A stretch of DNA of 64,000 nt from Parvibaculum sp049671045 (GTDB lineage: Bacteria > Pseudomonadota > Alphaproteobacteria > Parvibaculales > Parvibaculaceae): NCBI RefSeq assembly GCF_049671045.1, contig NZ_JBATUH010000015.1, positions 1 to 64,000 on the forward strand, read 5' to 3'. Below, in pieces: positions 36,390 to 45,832 of this stretch (position 1 is the first letter of the stretch; each line of letters opens with the position of its first letter). The translations under genes and the position numbers were made by a program. The notes under the pieces were generated by a model that saw only the letters and a list, made by a program, of their open reading frames with translations, ran no database searches and was not told where the DNA came from.

Positions 36390-36491
36390 GGGTCGTCCTC
36401 ACAACTCGCCGCGCCGTCCCATGAGGAAGCATGATCGCAAACCGATATGCCGACTCGTTCGGTACTTGAACGGCTGCCGAATTCCGCGCGC

Positions 36492-36519
36492 AGTATAGCC
36501 ATCGCAACCGCAGAATCAA
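36492..36519 (-). promoter_or_regulatory. Sigma70-type promoter for nuo operon
   Basis: On the minus strand TTGATT (36519-36514) and TATACT (36497-36492) are 16 bases apart. It is the best match between tRNA-Asp and nuoA and would start transcription near 36485, giving a leader of about 95 bases to the nuoA ATG. Confidence 0.6.
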
Positions 36520-36651
36520 ACGCCGTGTTGCCGGCGACCAGCGCAAAAAGTCCTTATGCTATTTGATGTTGCGGCGAACGGTTCGCGGTGCGTCACTCTC
36601 CCGCAACGCGGGAGCGCGGAAACTTCTGCGAACCGATTTCTGATGAGAAAG

Positions 36652-36728
<77 letters not shown>

Positions 36729-36764
36729 AAACACGAGCGGCGGAACCGCCCGGAAGGTGCGCGG

Positions 36765-36793
36765 TTCGTACGTCAAGGCCCCAGTTCTGTCAA
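36765..36793 (-). promoter_or_regulatory. Promoter for tRNA-Asp
   Basis: A perfect TTGACA -35 (36793-36788) and TACGAA -10 (36770-36765), 17 bases apart on the minus strand, about 37 bases before the tRNA. It suggests that tRNA-Asp is transcribed separately from tRNA-Val. Confidence 0.6.
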
Positions 36794-36847
36794 GGAACCT
36801 TTCGCGGAAATTCCTCTATATTTTTCAGGACCATCGGGCATTTCGTC

Positions 36848-36923
36848 TGGTGGGCGGTGAGAGACTCGAACTCCCGACATCCTCGGTGTAAACGAGGCGC
36901 TCTACCAACTGAGCTAACCGCCC
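36848..36923 (-). tRNA. tRNA-Val (anticodon TAC)
   Basis: Complete cloverleaf on the minus strand. Acceptor GGGCGGT pairs with ACCGCCC, the anticodon arm CCTCG-TTTACAC-CGAGG shows TAC, and AGTTCGAGT forms the T loop. The discriminator is A and CCA is encoded. It precedes tRNA-Asp by 119 bases. Confidence 0.96.
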
Positions 36924-36947
36924 GCCGGGACGTAAACCGGCACGCCA

Positions 36948-36976
36948 CTCCTATCGGATGGGTCGGGCCATTTCAA
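36948..36976 (-). promoter_or_regulatory. Promoter for tRNA-Val
   Basis: TTGAAA (36976-36971) and TAGGAG (36953-36948) on the minus strand, 17 bases apart, about 25 bases upstream of the tRNA. The -10 is imperfect; location is good. Confidence 0.4.
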
Positions 36977-37107
36977 TCCCCGCGATCCCTGCCCGCCTGT
37001 CCTCCCGACGCCATTGCAATATACCCGCAAAGGCCCGATCTTGATCGCGTAGCCTCGGTCCAGCGCCGTCCCGGCCCGCCTTCGACCGCCCGCGCATCGG
37101 TGTCAAT

Positions 37108-38355
37108 TTGAACCGGACCATCGCCCCCGTTTTCTCGCTCCTTCTCGCCACGTCCATCCTCCTCATCGGCAACGGGCTGCAAGGCACGCTGATCCCCATA
37201 CGCGCCGATATCGAGCATTTCGCGACCACGACCGTCGGCATGATCGGCAGCGTCTATTTCGCGGGCTTCATGGCGGGCTGCGTTCTCTGTCCCGCCATCG
37301 TCCGGCGCGCAGGCCATATCCGAAGTTTCGCGGCCCTCGGGGCGCTTGCGTCCGCCGTGCCGCTCATGCACGCGATCGTCATCGACCCCGTCGTCTGGGC
37401 GGTCCTGCGCGCGCTCAACGGCTTCTGCTTCGCCGGCCTCTACATGGTCATCGAGAGCTGGCTCAACGAGCGGGCGACCAACGAGACGCGCGGGCGTCTC
37501 TTCTCGCTCTATCTCGCCGTCAATCTCGCCTCGCTCACCCTGGGACAACTCCTGCTCAACATGGCGTCCCCGGCGACCTTCACGCTCTTTGCGGTGTGCT
37601 CGATCCTGACCTCGCTCGCGCTGGTGCCGGTGTCGCTCACCACCTCGGTCCAGCCCGCCCCTATCGGCTCGAGTCGAATCAACATCGCCAGTCTCTACAG
37701 GCTCTCGCCGGTCGGTCTTATGGGCAGTTTCGTCGTCGGGCTCACCAATGCGCCGTTCTGGACGCTCGGCCCCGTCTTCGCCAAGGCGAGCGGCCTCGAC
37801 GTCAAGGGCATCTCCTTCTTCATGATCGCCGCCATCATCGGCGGCGCGCTGGCGCAGATCCCGATCGGGCGATTCTCCGACCGCGCCGACCGCAGGCGCG
37901 TCATCCTCATCATCACCATCGGCTCTGCCATCGGCGAGCTCGGGCTCATCGCGGCCTATGGAACGGGGAGCGAGGTTCTGCTGCTCGTCGCGGGCTTCTT
38001 CTTCGGCGCCTTCGCCCTCACGCTCTATTCCGTCTGCGTGGCCCATACGAACGACCACGCGAGCCGGGAGAGCTTCGTCAGCGTCTCGGGCGGGCTGCTT
38101 CTCGCCTATGCGGTCGGGGCCATTGTCGGCCCGTCCGCGGCCTCGCTCGGCACGGGGCATTGGGGCATGCCCTTCATCTTCGTCTTCAGCGCCGCCATTC
38201 ACGTCCTCTTCGCGGTCTTCACGCTCTTCCGCATGGCTGTGCGGGAGCCCATTCCGGCCGAGCAGCGCAGCAGCTTCGTCGCCCAGCCCTTCCCGCCCAC
38301 CGAGCCTGCCCAGCCGGAGTTCGAGCCGCGGGCCGCCGGCGAGGAAACGACCTGA
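37108..38355 (+). CDS. Major facilitator superfamily transporter (YcaD-like)
   Basis: A 415-residue inner-membrane protein with twelve hydrophobic segments. The N-half loop RALNGFCFAGLYMVIESWLN and RGRLFSLYLAVNLASLTLGQ are typical of the YcaD/UMF2-type MFS group, and IPIGRFSDRADRRRVILIIT is the central MFS motif A. The substrate is unknown. The start appears to be TTG at 37108; I see no ATG near it and no strong ribosome site. It is on the plus strand, converging with the HU gene. Confidence 0.87.
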   Translation: MNRTIAPVFSLLLATSILLIGNGLQGTLIPIRADIEHFATTTVGMIGSVYFAGFMAGCVLCPAIVRRAGHIRSFAALGALASAVPLMHAIVIDPVVWAVLRALNGFCFAGLYMVIESWLNERATNETRGRLFSLYLAVNLASLTLGQLLLNMASPATFTLFAVCSILTSLALVPVSLTTSVQPAPIGSSRINIASLYRLSPVGLMGSFVVGLTNAPFWTLGPVFAKASGLDVKGISFFMIAAIIGGALAQIPIGRFSDRADRRRVILIITIGSAIGELGLIAAYGTGSEVLLLVAGFFFGAFALTLYSVCVAHTNDHASRESFVSVSGGLLLAYAVGAIVGPSAASLGTGHWGMPFIFVFSAAIHVLFAVFTLFRMAVREPIPAEQRSSFVAQPFPPTEPAQPEFEPRAAGEETT

Positions 38356-38406
38356 GCGATCCCGCTCTCGCCTGCCGTTGAAGGGAAAACGCGCCCTCTC
38401 GAACGC

Positions 38407-38446
38407 AAAGAGGCCGGCGGCCCCTTTAAGGGCTCTGCCGGCCTCT
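38407..38446. terminator. Shared terminator between MFS and HU genes
   Basis: AGAGGCCGGC and GCCGGCCTCT form a perfect 10-pair stem, with a further partial stem (GCCC/GGGC) in the loop. On the minus strand it ends in only three T residues. It lies between convergent genes and may act for both. Confidence 0.65.
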
Positions 38447-38475
38447 AAACTCGCTTGCCCTCAGGCTGATGCCGA

Positions 38476-38751
38476 TCAGGCGTTGACGGCGTCCTTCAGC
38501 CCCTTGCCTGCCTTGAACTTGGGCTGCTTGGAAGCGGGGATCTTGATCGCCTCGCCGGTACGCGGATTGCGGCCTTCCGTCGCCGCACGGCTCGACACCG
38601 TGAACGTCCCGAAGCCCACGAGGCGGACTTCGTCGCCCTTCTTGAGGGCGTCCGTGATGATGTCGAACGTATAGTCAACCGCCTTGGTCGCATCGGCCTT
38701 GGATAGACCGGTCCGGTCCGCCACTTCTGCAATGAGATCGTTCTTGTTCAC
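38476..38751 (-). CDS. hupB: DNA-binding protein HU
   Basis: A 91-residue nucleoid protein. It starts NKNDLIAEVADRTGLSKADA and has VRLVGFGTFTVSSRAATEGR followed by NPRTGEAIKIPASKQPKFKA, the beta-arm signature with the conserved Pro that kinks DNA. HU binds bent or nicked DNA without sequence preference. The gene next to lon is the usual place for hupB in proteobacteria. It has its own promoter and terminator. Confidence 0.96.
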   Translation of the reverse strand: MNKNDLIAEVADRTGLSKADATKAVDYTFDIITDALKKGDEVRLVGFGTFTVSSRAATEGRNPRTGEAIKIPASKQPKFKAGKGLKDAVNA

Positions 38752-38801
38752 GTCAGGCCCCTTTGGATGCGATTACGGGAATCTGTCCCGCCAACGGGGT
38801 G

Positions 38802-38831
38802 ACTTTACCCGCCGCCCAAGAAGGGGGTCAA
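38802..38831 (-). promoter_or_regulatory. Sigma70-type promoter for hupB
   Basis: TTGACC (38831-38826) and TAAAGT (38807-38802) on the minus strand, 18 bases apart, about 50 bases before the HU start codon. Confidence 0.6.
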
Positions 38832-38875
38832 AGTAAAAACTGCGGAAATCCGCGATATTTCAGCACCCGAAACGG

Positions 38876-38901
38876 AAAACGGGGGCCCAGAGGGCCCCCG
38901 T
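38876..38901 (-). terminator. Intrinsic terminator after lon
   Basis: ACGGGGGCCC and GGGCCCCCGT form a perfect 10-pair stem with a 3-base loop. On the minus strand the T run TTTT follows directly. It lies about 50 bases past the lon stop and upstream of the hupB promoter. Confidence 0.8.
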
Positions 38902-38952
38902 CGGGATATTTCGCCGCTGCGAAACGCTTCGTCGTCCGTGCCGCCGCCGCCC

Positions 38953-41391
38953 TCAGTGGGCGATCACCGGCTCGCTGGAATCGCGCTGCCTGTCGGCTGC
39001 CTGCTGGGCGGCATAGGCCGCCTCGTCCCACTCGATCGGCTCGGGCATGCGCGTCAGCGCGTTCCTGAGCACTTCGTCGGCTGTGGACACCGGCACGATC
39101 TCGAGCACGTTCTTCACATTGTCCGGGATGTCGGCCAGATCCTTGGCGTTGTCCTGCGGGATCAACACCTTCTTGATGCCGCCCCGAAGCGCCGCCAGGA
39201 GCTTCTCCTTCAACCCGCCGATCGGAAGCACGCGACCGCGCAGCGTGATCTCGCCCGTCATCGCCACGTCCTTGCGGACCGGGATGCCGGTCATGACGGA
39301 GACGATCGCCGTCGTCATGGCCACGCCCGCCGAAGGACCGTCCTTCGGGGTCGCGCCTTCCGGCACGTGGACGTGGATGTCCCTGCGGTCGAAGAGCGGC
39401 GGCTCGATGCCGAAGCGCGTCGCCCGCGAGCGGACATAGGAGTTGGCTGCCGAGATCGATTCCTTCATCACGTCGCGAAGGTTGCCCGTAACCGTCATGC
39501 GGCCCTTGCCGGGCATCATCACGCCTTCGATGGTCAGCAATTCGCCGCCCACTTCCGTCCAGGCCAGACCCGTGACAACGCCGACCTGGTCCTCGCCCTC
39601 GGCCTCGCCATAGCGATACTTCGGGACGCCGGCATAGGTTTCGATGTTGTCCTTCGTCACCGCGATCGACTTGTGATCGGAGGTGAGGATCTCCTTCACC
39701 GCCTTGCGGGCGAGATTGTTGATCTCGCGCTCGAGGTTGCGGACGCCCGCCTCGCGCGTATAGACGCGGATGAGCTGGCGCAGCGCCTCGTCGTCGATCG
39801 ACCACTCGCCGCTCCTCAGCCCGTGGGCCTCAAGCGCCTTGGCGATGAGGTGACGGCGCGCGATCTCGACCTTCTCATCCTCGGTGTAACCGGCGATGCG
39901 AATGATCTCCATGCGGTCCATCAGCGGGCCGGGGATATTGAGCGTGTTGGCCGTGGTCACGAACATCACGTCGGAGAGATCGTAATCGACCTCCAGATAG
40001 TGGTCCGCGAAGGCGTTGTTCTGCTCGGGGTCAAGGACCTCGAGAAGCGCCGCCGAAGGGTCGCCACGGAAATCCGCGCCCATCTTGTCGATCTCGTCGA
40101 GCAGGAAGAGCGGGTTGGTGTGCTTCACCTTCTTCATCGACTGGATGACCTTGCCGGGCATCGAGCCGATATAGGTGCGCCTGTGGCCGCGGATTTCAGC
40201 CTCGTCGCGCACCCCGCCAAGCGACATGCGCACGAAGTCGCGTCCCGTCGCCTTGGCGATCGACTTGCCGAGCGAGGTCTTGCCGACGCCGGGCGGGCCG
40301 ACAAGGCACAGGATCGGCCCCTTCAGCTTGTTGGCGCGGCTCTGCACGGCCAGATACTCGACGATGCGCTCCTTGACCTTGTCGAGGCCGAAGTGATCGG
40401 CATCGAGGATCTTCTGCGCATTGTTGAGATCGCGCTTGATACGGCTCTTCTTGTTCCACGGAACCGACAGCAGCCAGTCGAGATAATTCCGCACGACGGT
40501 CGCTTCGGCCGACATGGGGCTCATCTGCTTCAGCTTCTTCAGCTCGGCCTGCGCCTTCTCGCGCGCTTCCTTGGAGAGCTTGGTCTTCTGGATGCGCTCC
40601 TCGAGTTCGCGCAAGTCGTCCTTGCCGTCCTCGCCGTCGCCCAGCTCCTTCTGGATCGCCTTGAGCTGCTCGTTCAGATAGTACTCGCGCTGAGTCTTCT
40701 CCATCTGGCGCTTCACGCGCGAGCGGATGCGCTTTTCCACCTGCAGCACGCTGATCTCGCCTTCCATGAGCGAGTAGACGCGCTCCAGCCGCTCTGCGAC
40801 CGACGGCAGTTCCAGAAGCTCCTGCTTCTCGGCGATCTTGAGATTGATGTGGCTCGCGATCGTGTCGGCAAGCTTGGCCGGCTCGTCGATCTGGGTCACG
40901 GAACCCAGAACCTCCGGCGGCACCTTCTTGTTGAGCTTCACATAGCCTTCGAACTGCGACACGACCGAACGCGCCAGCGCCTCGAGCTGCTCGTCGTCGG
41001 TTTCCACTTCCTCGATCGTCTCGACATTGGCCTCGAAGAACTGCTCGTTGTCGGTGTAGTTCGTGACGCGCGCGCGCTTCACGCCCTCGACCAGCACCTT
41101 CACCGTGCCATCGGGGAGCTTCAGCAACTGAAGCACGGAGCCAATGGTGCCGACCTGATAGATGCTGCCCACTTCGGGATTGTCGTCAGCGGCGTTCTTC
41201 TGCGCGACGAGCAGGATCTGCTTGTCGTCCTGCATGACGTTTTCGAGCGCGCGCACCGATTTCTCGCGGCCCACGAAGAGCGGCACGATCATGTGGGGGA
41301 AGACGACGATATCGCGCAACGGCAGAACCGGCAGAACGAGCTTCTCGCCCTCGCCGCCCGCCTGAGGTGTCCGTTCGTCCTTATCAGTCAT
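38953..41391 (-). CDS. lon: ATP-dependent protease Lon
   Basis: Lon is a cytoplasmic homohexameric AAA+ serine protease that removes misfolded and regulatory proteins. The 812-residue protein has the LonA layout: N-terminal substrate domain (LPVLPLRDIVVFPHMIVPLF), a coiled central helix, Walker A GPPGVGKTSLGKS near residue 370, Walker B FLLDEIDKMG, and the protease domain with PKDGPSAGVAM containing the catalytic Ser and a Lys about 43 residues later in GLKEKLLAALRGGI. It is transcribed after clpX from its own, possibly heat-shock, promoter. Confidence 0.97.
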   Translation of the reverse strand: MTDKDERTPQAGGEGEKLVLPVLPLRDIVVFPHMIVPLFVGREKSVRALENVMQDDKQILLVAQKNAADDNPEVGSIYQVGTIGSVLQLLKLPDGTVKVLVEGVKRARVTNYTDNEQFFEANVETIEEVETDDEQLEALARSVVSQFEGYVKLNKKVPPEVLGSVTQIDEPAKLADTIASHINLKIAEKQELLELPSVAERLERVYSLMEGEISVLQVEKRIRSRVKRQMEKTQREYYLNEQLKAIQKELGDGEDGKDDLRELEERIQKTKLSKEAREKAQAELKKLKQMSPMSAEATVVRNYLDWLLSVPWNKKSRIKRDLNNAQKILDADHFGLDKVKERIVEYLAVQSRANKLKGPILCLVGPPGVGKTSLGKSIAKATGRDFVRMSLGGVRDEAEIRGHRRTYIGSMPGKVIQSMKKVKHTNPLFLLDEIDKMGADFRGDPSAALLEVLDPEQNNAFADHYLEVDYDLSDVMFVTTANTLNIPGPLMDRMEIIRIAGYTEDEKVEIARRHLIAKALEAHGLRSGEWSIDDEALRQLIRVYTREAGVRNLEREINNLARKAVKEILTSDHKSIAVTKDNIETYAGVPKYRYGEAEGEDQVGVVTGLAWTEVGGELLTIEGVMMPGKGRMTVTGNLRDVMKESISAANSYVRSRATRFGIEPPLFDRRDIHVHVPEGATPKDGPSAGVAMTTAIVSVMTGIPVRKDVAMTGEITLRGRVLPIGGLKEKLLAALRGGIKKVLIPQDNAKDLADIPDNVKNVLEIVPVSTADEVLRNALTRMPEPIEWDEAAYAAQQAADRQRDSSEPVIAH

Positions 41392-41602
41392 TCTCTGATA
41401 CCTGCTTTTACTAACCGCCCTTGGCGACGTTCGACCCTAGCATCCGAAACTGAACGAATGCTGATTGCGAGAGTGCCTGCCGAAGGATAGCCGGATTCGG
41501 AGTTCGGGGCGCGCTTCTCGAAAGCGCCTGCTCCGCGAGCCGGTTTCCCGACATGGCGCAACGGCACCGGGACGTGGCCGGAATTGACCATGATTGAAAG
41601 GA

Positions 41603-41631
41603 AAATGGCCCTGAGAGCTTCCGCTTTCAAG
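41603..41631 (-). promoter_or_regulatory. Candidate RpoH (heat-shock) promoter for lon
   Basis: In the 327-base gap between clpX and lon the minus strand reads CTTGAAA, then 14 bases, then GGCCATTTT. This resembles the sigma32 consensus CTTGAAA-N(11-16)-CCCCATNTA, with a perfect -35 and a weaker -10. A leader of about 205 bases would precede lon. I see no other clear element in the gap. Confidence 0.4.
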
Positions 41632-41718
41632 GCCACTCCATATCCGGTGAAATAATCGCGCGGGGTGCACGGGGCGCCGGGTCAGGCCCGTTCACACGGA
41701 CCTTTCCGGCAGGTCCGG

Positions 41719-42984
<1,266 letters not shown>

Positions 42985-43303
42985 AGAAACTCCTTAGGCA
43001 TCTGCCGGCGAAAGAAACCGGATCGCCTCATCCTTTGCACCGTTCTTGCCCGCCGCCAGTACCGATCGAAAAACCCTCATTTCTCAATCGCTTGAGGGAC
43101 TCAAACGGATCCCCGATCCGTCACTTCTCCGACATACGAGCATGTTATTCGGCGAGGGATCAAGATTTCATTACAAATAAGCGAAACTCACCCTTCGCCG
43201 GGCCGGAATCCCGGTCTCCGCGCTACGGAATTGCGCATGTTTCGCCGAAAAACCGGCCGGCTGCTGTCGGAAATCCGCAACGCCGGCCCGGATTTGCCGC
43301 TCG
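42985..43303. other. clpP-clpX intergenic region, no gene seen
   Basis: This 319-base gap has no reading frame with a plausible start and codon pattern on either strand. The stretch nearest clpX is relatively A/T-rich and holds the AAGGAG site. CTTGATCCC near 43168 resembles half of a promoter, but I could not find a partner hexamer at correct spacing. It probably contains the clpX promoter. Confidence 0.4.
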
Positions 43304-43927
43304 TTATTTCGTGGCTTCCTCGGAGCGCGGAACGCCGACATGGTCGACGAGACCGAACTCCAGAGCCCTTTCGGGGCTCATGAAATTGTCGCGCTCAAGT
43401 GCATCCTGCACTTCCTTGAGGCTCCGGCCGGTATGCTTCACATAAATCATGTTCAGCTTCTCGCGGATCGCGAGCGTCTCGCGCGCATGGATCTCGATAT
43501 CCGTCGCCTGGCCCTGGAAGCCGCCGGAAGGCTGATGCACCATGATTCGAGAATGCGGAAGCGCGAAGCGCATGCCCTTCTCGCCCGCAGTCAGAATCAG
43601 CGAGCCCATCGACGCGGCCTGACCGAGACAGACGGTCGCGACCGGCGGACGGATGTGCTGCATCGTGTCGTAGATGGCGAGACCCGAGGTCACGACGCCG
43701 CCCGGCGAATTGATGTAGAGCGAGATTTCCTTCTTCGGATTCTCGGCTTCGAGGAAGAGGAGCTGCGCCGTCACCAGCGTCGCCATGCCGTCCTCGAAGG
43801 GGCCCGCGATAAAGATGATCCGCTCCTTCAGGAGACGCGAGAAGATGTCATAGGCGCGCTCGCCCCGGTTGGTCTGCTCGACCACCATCGGCACGAGATT
43901 CATGTAAGTATCGAGCGGGTCTTTCAT
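43304..43927 (-). CDS. clpP: ATP-dependent Clp protease proteolytic subunit
   Basis: ClpP forms the tetradecameric serine-protease chamber used by ClpX or ClpA. The 207-residue protein has the catalytic Ser in CLGQAASMGSLIL near residue 103, the His in RFALPHSRIMVHQPSGG near 128, and the Asp in the following helix region. NSPGGVVTSGLAIYDTMQ is the conserved oxyanion segment. Order clpP-clpX-lon-hupB is typical; here a decarboxylase gene stands between tig and clpP. Confidence 0.97.
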   Translation of the reverse strand: MKDPLDTYMNLVPMVVEQTNRGERAYDIFSRLLKERIIFIAGPFEDGMATLVTAQLLFLEAENPKKEISLYINSPGGVVTSGLAIYDTMQHIRPPVATVCLGQAASMGSLILTAGEKGMRFALPHSRIMVHQPSGGFQGQATDIEIHARETLAIREKLNMIYVKHTGRSLKEVQDALERDNFMSPERALEFGLVDHVGVPRSEEATK

Positions 43928-44018
43928 TCTCTCTCCTGAGCGTCAGCGCGTCGCGGGGCCGGGCGGGCATAGTCATCCTTCGGCCAATCACGCCCCTGAA
44001 CGGCATAAAGCGATTCGG

Positions 44019-44045
44019 TAAATGGACGGTGCATCTTAGCTCAAC
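44019..44045 (-). promoter_or_regulatory. Candidate RpoH (heat-shock) promoter for clpP
   Basis: The minus strand has GTTGAGC, 12 bases, then TCCATTTA, close to the sigma32 consensus CTTGAAA-N(11-16)-CCCCATNTA. It lies about 92 bases before the clpP ATG, and clpP is a well-known heat-shock gene. Confidence 0.45.
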
Positions 44046-44103
44046 GCTTATATAAGGCGAGAGGCCGGTGATTTAAGCCCCCGCCCTTCCGGCGCCGGCA
44101 AGC

Positions 44104-44130
44104 CACCGGCGGAGGGCCACTCCGCCGGCT
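44104..44130 (-). terminator. Hairpin after the decarboxylase gene
   Basis: CCGGCGGAG and CTCCGCCGG form a perfect 9-pair stem with a short loop, about 45 bases past the decarboxylase stop. No T run follows, so termination by this hairpin alone is uncertain; it may protect the 3' end or require Rho. Confidence 0.45.
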
Positions 44131-44173
44131 GCAAGTACCGAATTTTGCCGGGCTTTCCGCGGCCGCCCGCCGC

Positions 44174-45478
44174 TCAGATGCAGACGCTCGCCAGCGGCGG
44201 GAACCCGTTGAATGACACCGCCGAATAGGTCGTCGTATAGGCGCCGGTGGCGAGGATCAGCACCTTGTCGCCCGCCTCGAGCGCCACGGGAAGGCGGTAA
44301 TCGGCCTTCTCGTAGAGAATGTCCGCGCTGTCGCAAGTCGGGCCCGCGAGCACGACGGGCGCCGTCTCGCCGCCGTCGCGGGAGGTCTGGAGACGGTAGC
44401 GGATCGCCTCGTCCATCGTCTCGGCAAGGCCGTGGAACTTGCCGACATCGAGATAGACCCAGCGCCGGTTGTCGGTGCCGCCCTTCTCTGCAACCAGCAC
44501 CACTTCGGACTGAATGACGCCAGCATCGCCCACCACGCCGCGACCCGGCTCGACGATGATGTCCGGCAGCTTCTCGCCGAAGCGGCGCGACAGCGCCTCG
44601 CGAATAGCCGTGCCATAGGCTTCGATCGAGGGCACGTCGGTACGATAGCGCGACGGAAAGCCGCCGCCCATGTTCACCATGCGAAGCGCGATGCCCTGCG
44701 CCGCCACCTTCTCGAAAAGCGCGACCGTTCCGGCGAGCGCCTTGTCGAATTGCGTCAGATCCGTCTGCTGCGAACCGACATGGAACGAAACGCCATAGGG
44801 ATCGAGGCCGAGGTCACGCGCGCGGACGAGAAGGTCCGCGGCCATCTCCGGTTCGCAGCCGAACTTGCGCGACAGCGGCCATTCCGCGCCCTCGCACTCC
44901 ATCAGCACGCGGCAATAGACGCGCGCGCCCGGCGCGGAGCGGGCGAGCTTTTCAAGCTCGGCCTCTGAATCGAAGGCGTAGAGGCGCACACCCTTCGCGA
45001 AGGCGGCCGCGATGTCGCGCTCCTTCTTGATCGTGTTGCCGAAGGAGATGCGGTCCGGCGAGACGCGGTGGCGAAGGCAGAGGTCGATCTCGCCCATGCT
45101 CGCCGTGTCGAAGCAGGAGCCGAGCCGCGCGAGCCGCGCGACGATCTCGTTCGCCGGGTTGGCCTTCACGGCATAGAAGATCCGCGCCTCGGGCAAAGCG
45201 CGCGAAAGCTCCAGCCAGTTATGCGCGACGAGATCGACATCGACCACGAGGCATGGCGAGGGCAGCTCGGCGGTTTCTAGGAAGCGTGCGATCTTGGGCG
45301 GCAGGCCACCGCGCTCCGCCGGAAGCTCGGCTTCACGGTGAACGAGCGCGAGCTTCGTCCGCTTGCGCGCGGCAGGCTTGGCCGACCCGCGAGGGGTACT
45401 GCCTGCCGGCTGCGTCGTGATTTCGGATTTCGTGGACAGGCGCGAACGGGCACGGCGGCCCGGCTCGGAAGCGAACAT
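44174..45478 (-). CDS. Ornithine/lysine decarboxylase, fold III (alanine racemase type)
   Basis: A PLP enzyme that most likely decarboxylates ornithine (putrescine) and perhaps lysine (cadaverine). In the 434-residue protein YAVKANPANEIVARLARLGS holds the PLP lysine, FHVGSQQTD and MGGGFPSRY are cofactor-phosphate motifs, VEPGRGVVGDAG follows, and GPTCDSADILYEK supplies the active-site Cys and Asp from the partner subunit. The first 60 residues are a basic, low-complexity extension absent from typical relatives. GTG 45487 is an alternative start to ATG 45478. It is preceded by a 34-codon ORF that ends 12 bases before it, suggesting leader-peptide control. Confidence 0.9.
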   Translation of the reverse strand: MFASEPGRRARSRLSTKSEITTQPAGSTPRGSAKPAARKRTKLALVHREAELPAERGGLPPKIARFLETAELPSPCLVVDVDLVAHNWLELSRALPEARIFYAVKANPANEIVARLARLGSCFDTASMGEIDLCLRHRVSPDRISFGNTIKKERDIAAAFAKGVRLYAFDSEAELEKLARSAPGARVYCRVLMECEGAEWPLSRKFGCEPEMAADLLVRARDLGLDPYGVSFHVGSQQTDLTQFDKALAGTVALFEKVAAQGIALRMVNMGGGFPSRYRTDVPSIEAYGTAIREALSRRFGEKLPDIIVEPGRGVVGDAGVIQSEVVLVAEKGGTDNRRWVYLDVGKFHGLAETMDEAIRYRLQTSRDGGETAPVVLAGPTCDSADILYEKADYRLPVALEAGDKVLILATGAYTTTYSAVSFNGFPPLASVCI

Positions 45479-45490
45479 CGTCAACACCCT

Positions 45491-45595
45491 TTAAGACCCG
45501 GCGAAGCCGGCGTGATCAAAAAGGACGCTTCCGTCGTTGCATAAACCAACTAGGGGCCAGCGGCACGTGCGTGTGCGTCTTGTGCGCGCACACAT
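45491..45595 (-). CDS. Candidate regulatory leader peptide upstream of decarboxylase (34 codons)
   Basis: The minus strand carries ATG, preceded by AGGCGAGG at good spacing, then 33 codons and TAA. The first part reads MCARTRRTRTCRWPLVGLCN and the last part DGSVLFDHAGFAGS. It is Arg-rich at the start (five Arg in the first 12 residues). It ends 12 bases before the ATG of the decarboxylase and is the only frame of note in a 300-base leader. In E. coli the SpeFL peptide upstream of speF senses ornithine by ribosome stalling; an analogous role here is inference. The RRT and FDH pieces recall SpeFL but the similarity is short. Confidence 0.5.
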   Translation of the reverse strand: MCARTRRTRTCRWPLVGLCNDGSVLFDHAGFAGS

Positions 45596-45779
45596 ATGGC
45601 CTCGCCTGAGTCTGCGCAAGCTGTTTCTGGCCCCGGACGAAATTTTTTCCGGGCGAGCCACAAAGGAAGCCGCCCCAATTCCGTCACATTCGGAGCCACC
45701 GCCGCCCCTCCCGCGCCCGCCCTCCGCCTGCGTCACAATCCGTTTACGGAACAAGTGCCGCCGGACGCCTTGCAAATGA

Positions 45780-45810
45780 AAAAGGCCCGGAGGTACGCTC
45801 CGGGCCTTTT
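45780..45810. terminator. Intrinsic terminator after tig
   Basis: AAAAGGCCCGGAG-GTACG-CTCCGGGCCTTTT is a perfect inverted repeat with T runs in both directions. It lies 22 bases after the tig stop, separating tig from the decarboxylase unit. Confidence 0.9.
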
Positions 45811-45832
45811 GCGTGAGTGAACGGTAATGCGC

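Noticed and set aside
36598..36614. CTCCCGC/GCGGGAG hairpin after tRNA-Asp as a terminator
   Set aside because: Only seven pairs with no T run; it may be chance in GC-rich DNA. Not listed as a feature.
38938..41490. Plus-strand open frame of about 850 codons opposite lon
   Set aside because: Mirror-frame artefact of high GC third positions; lon on the other strand explains the constraint.
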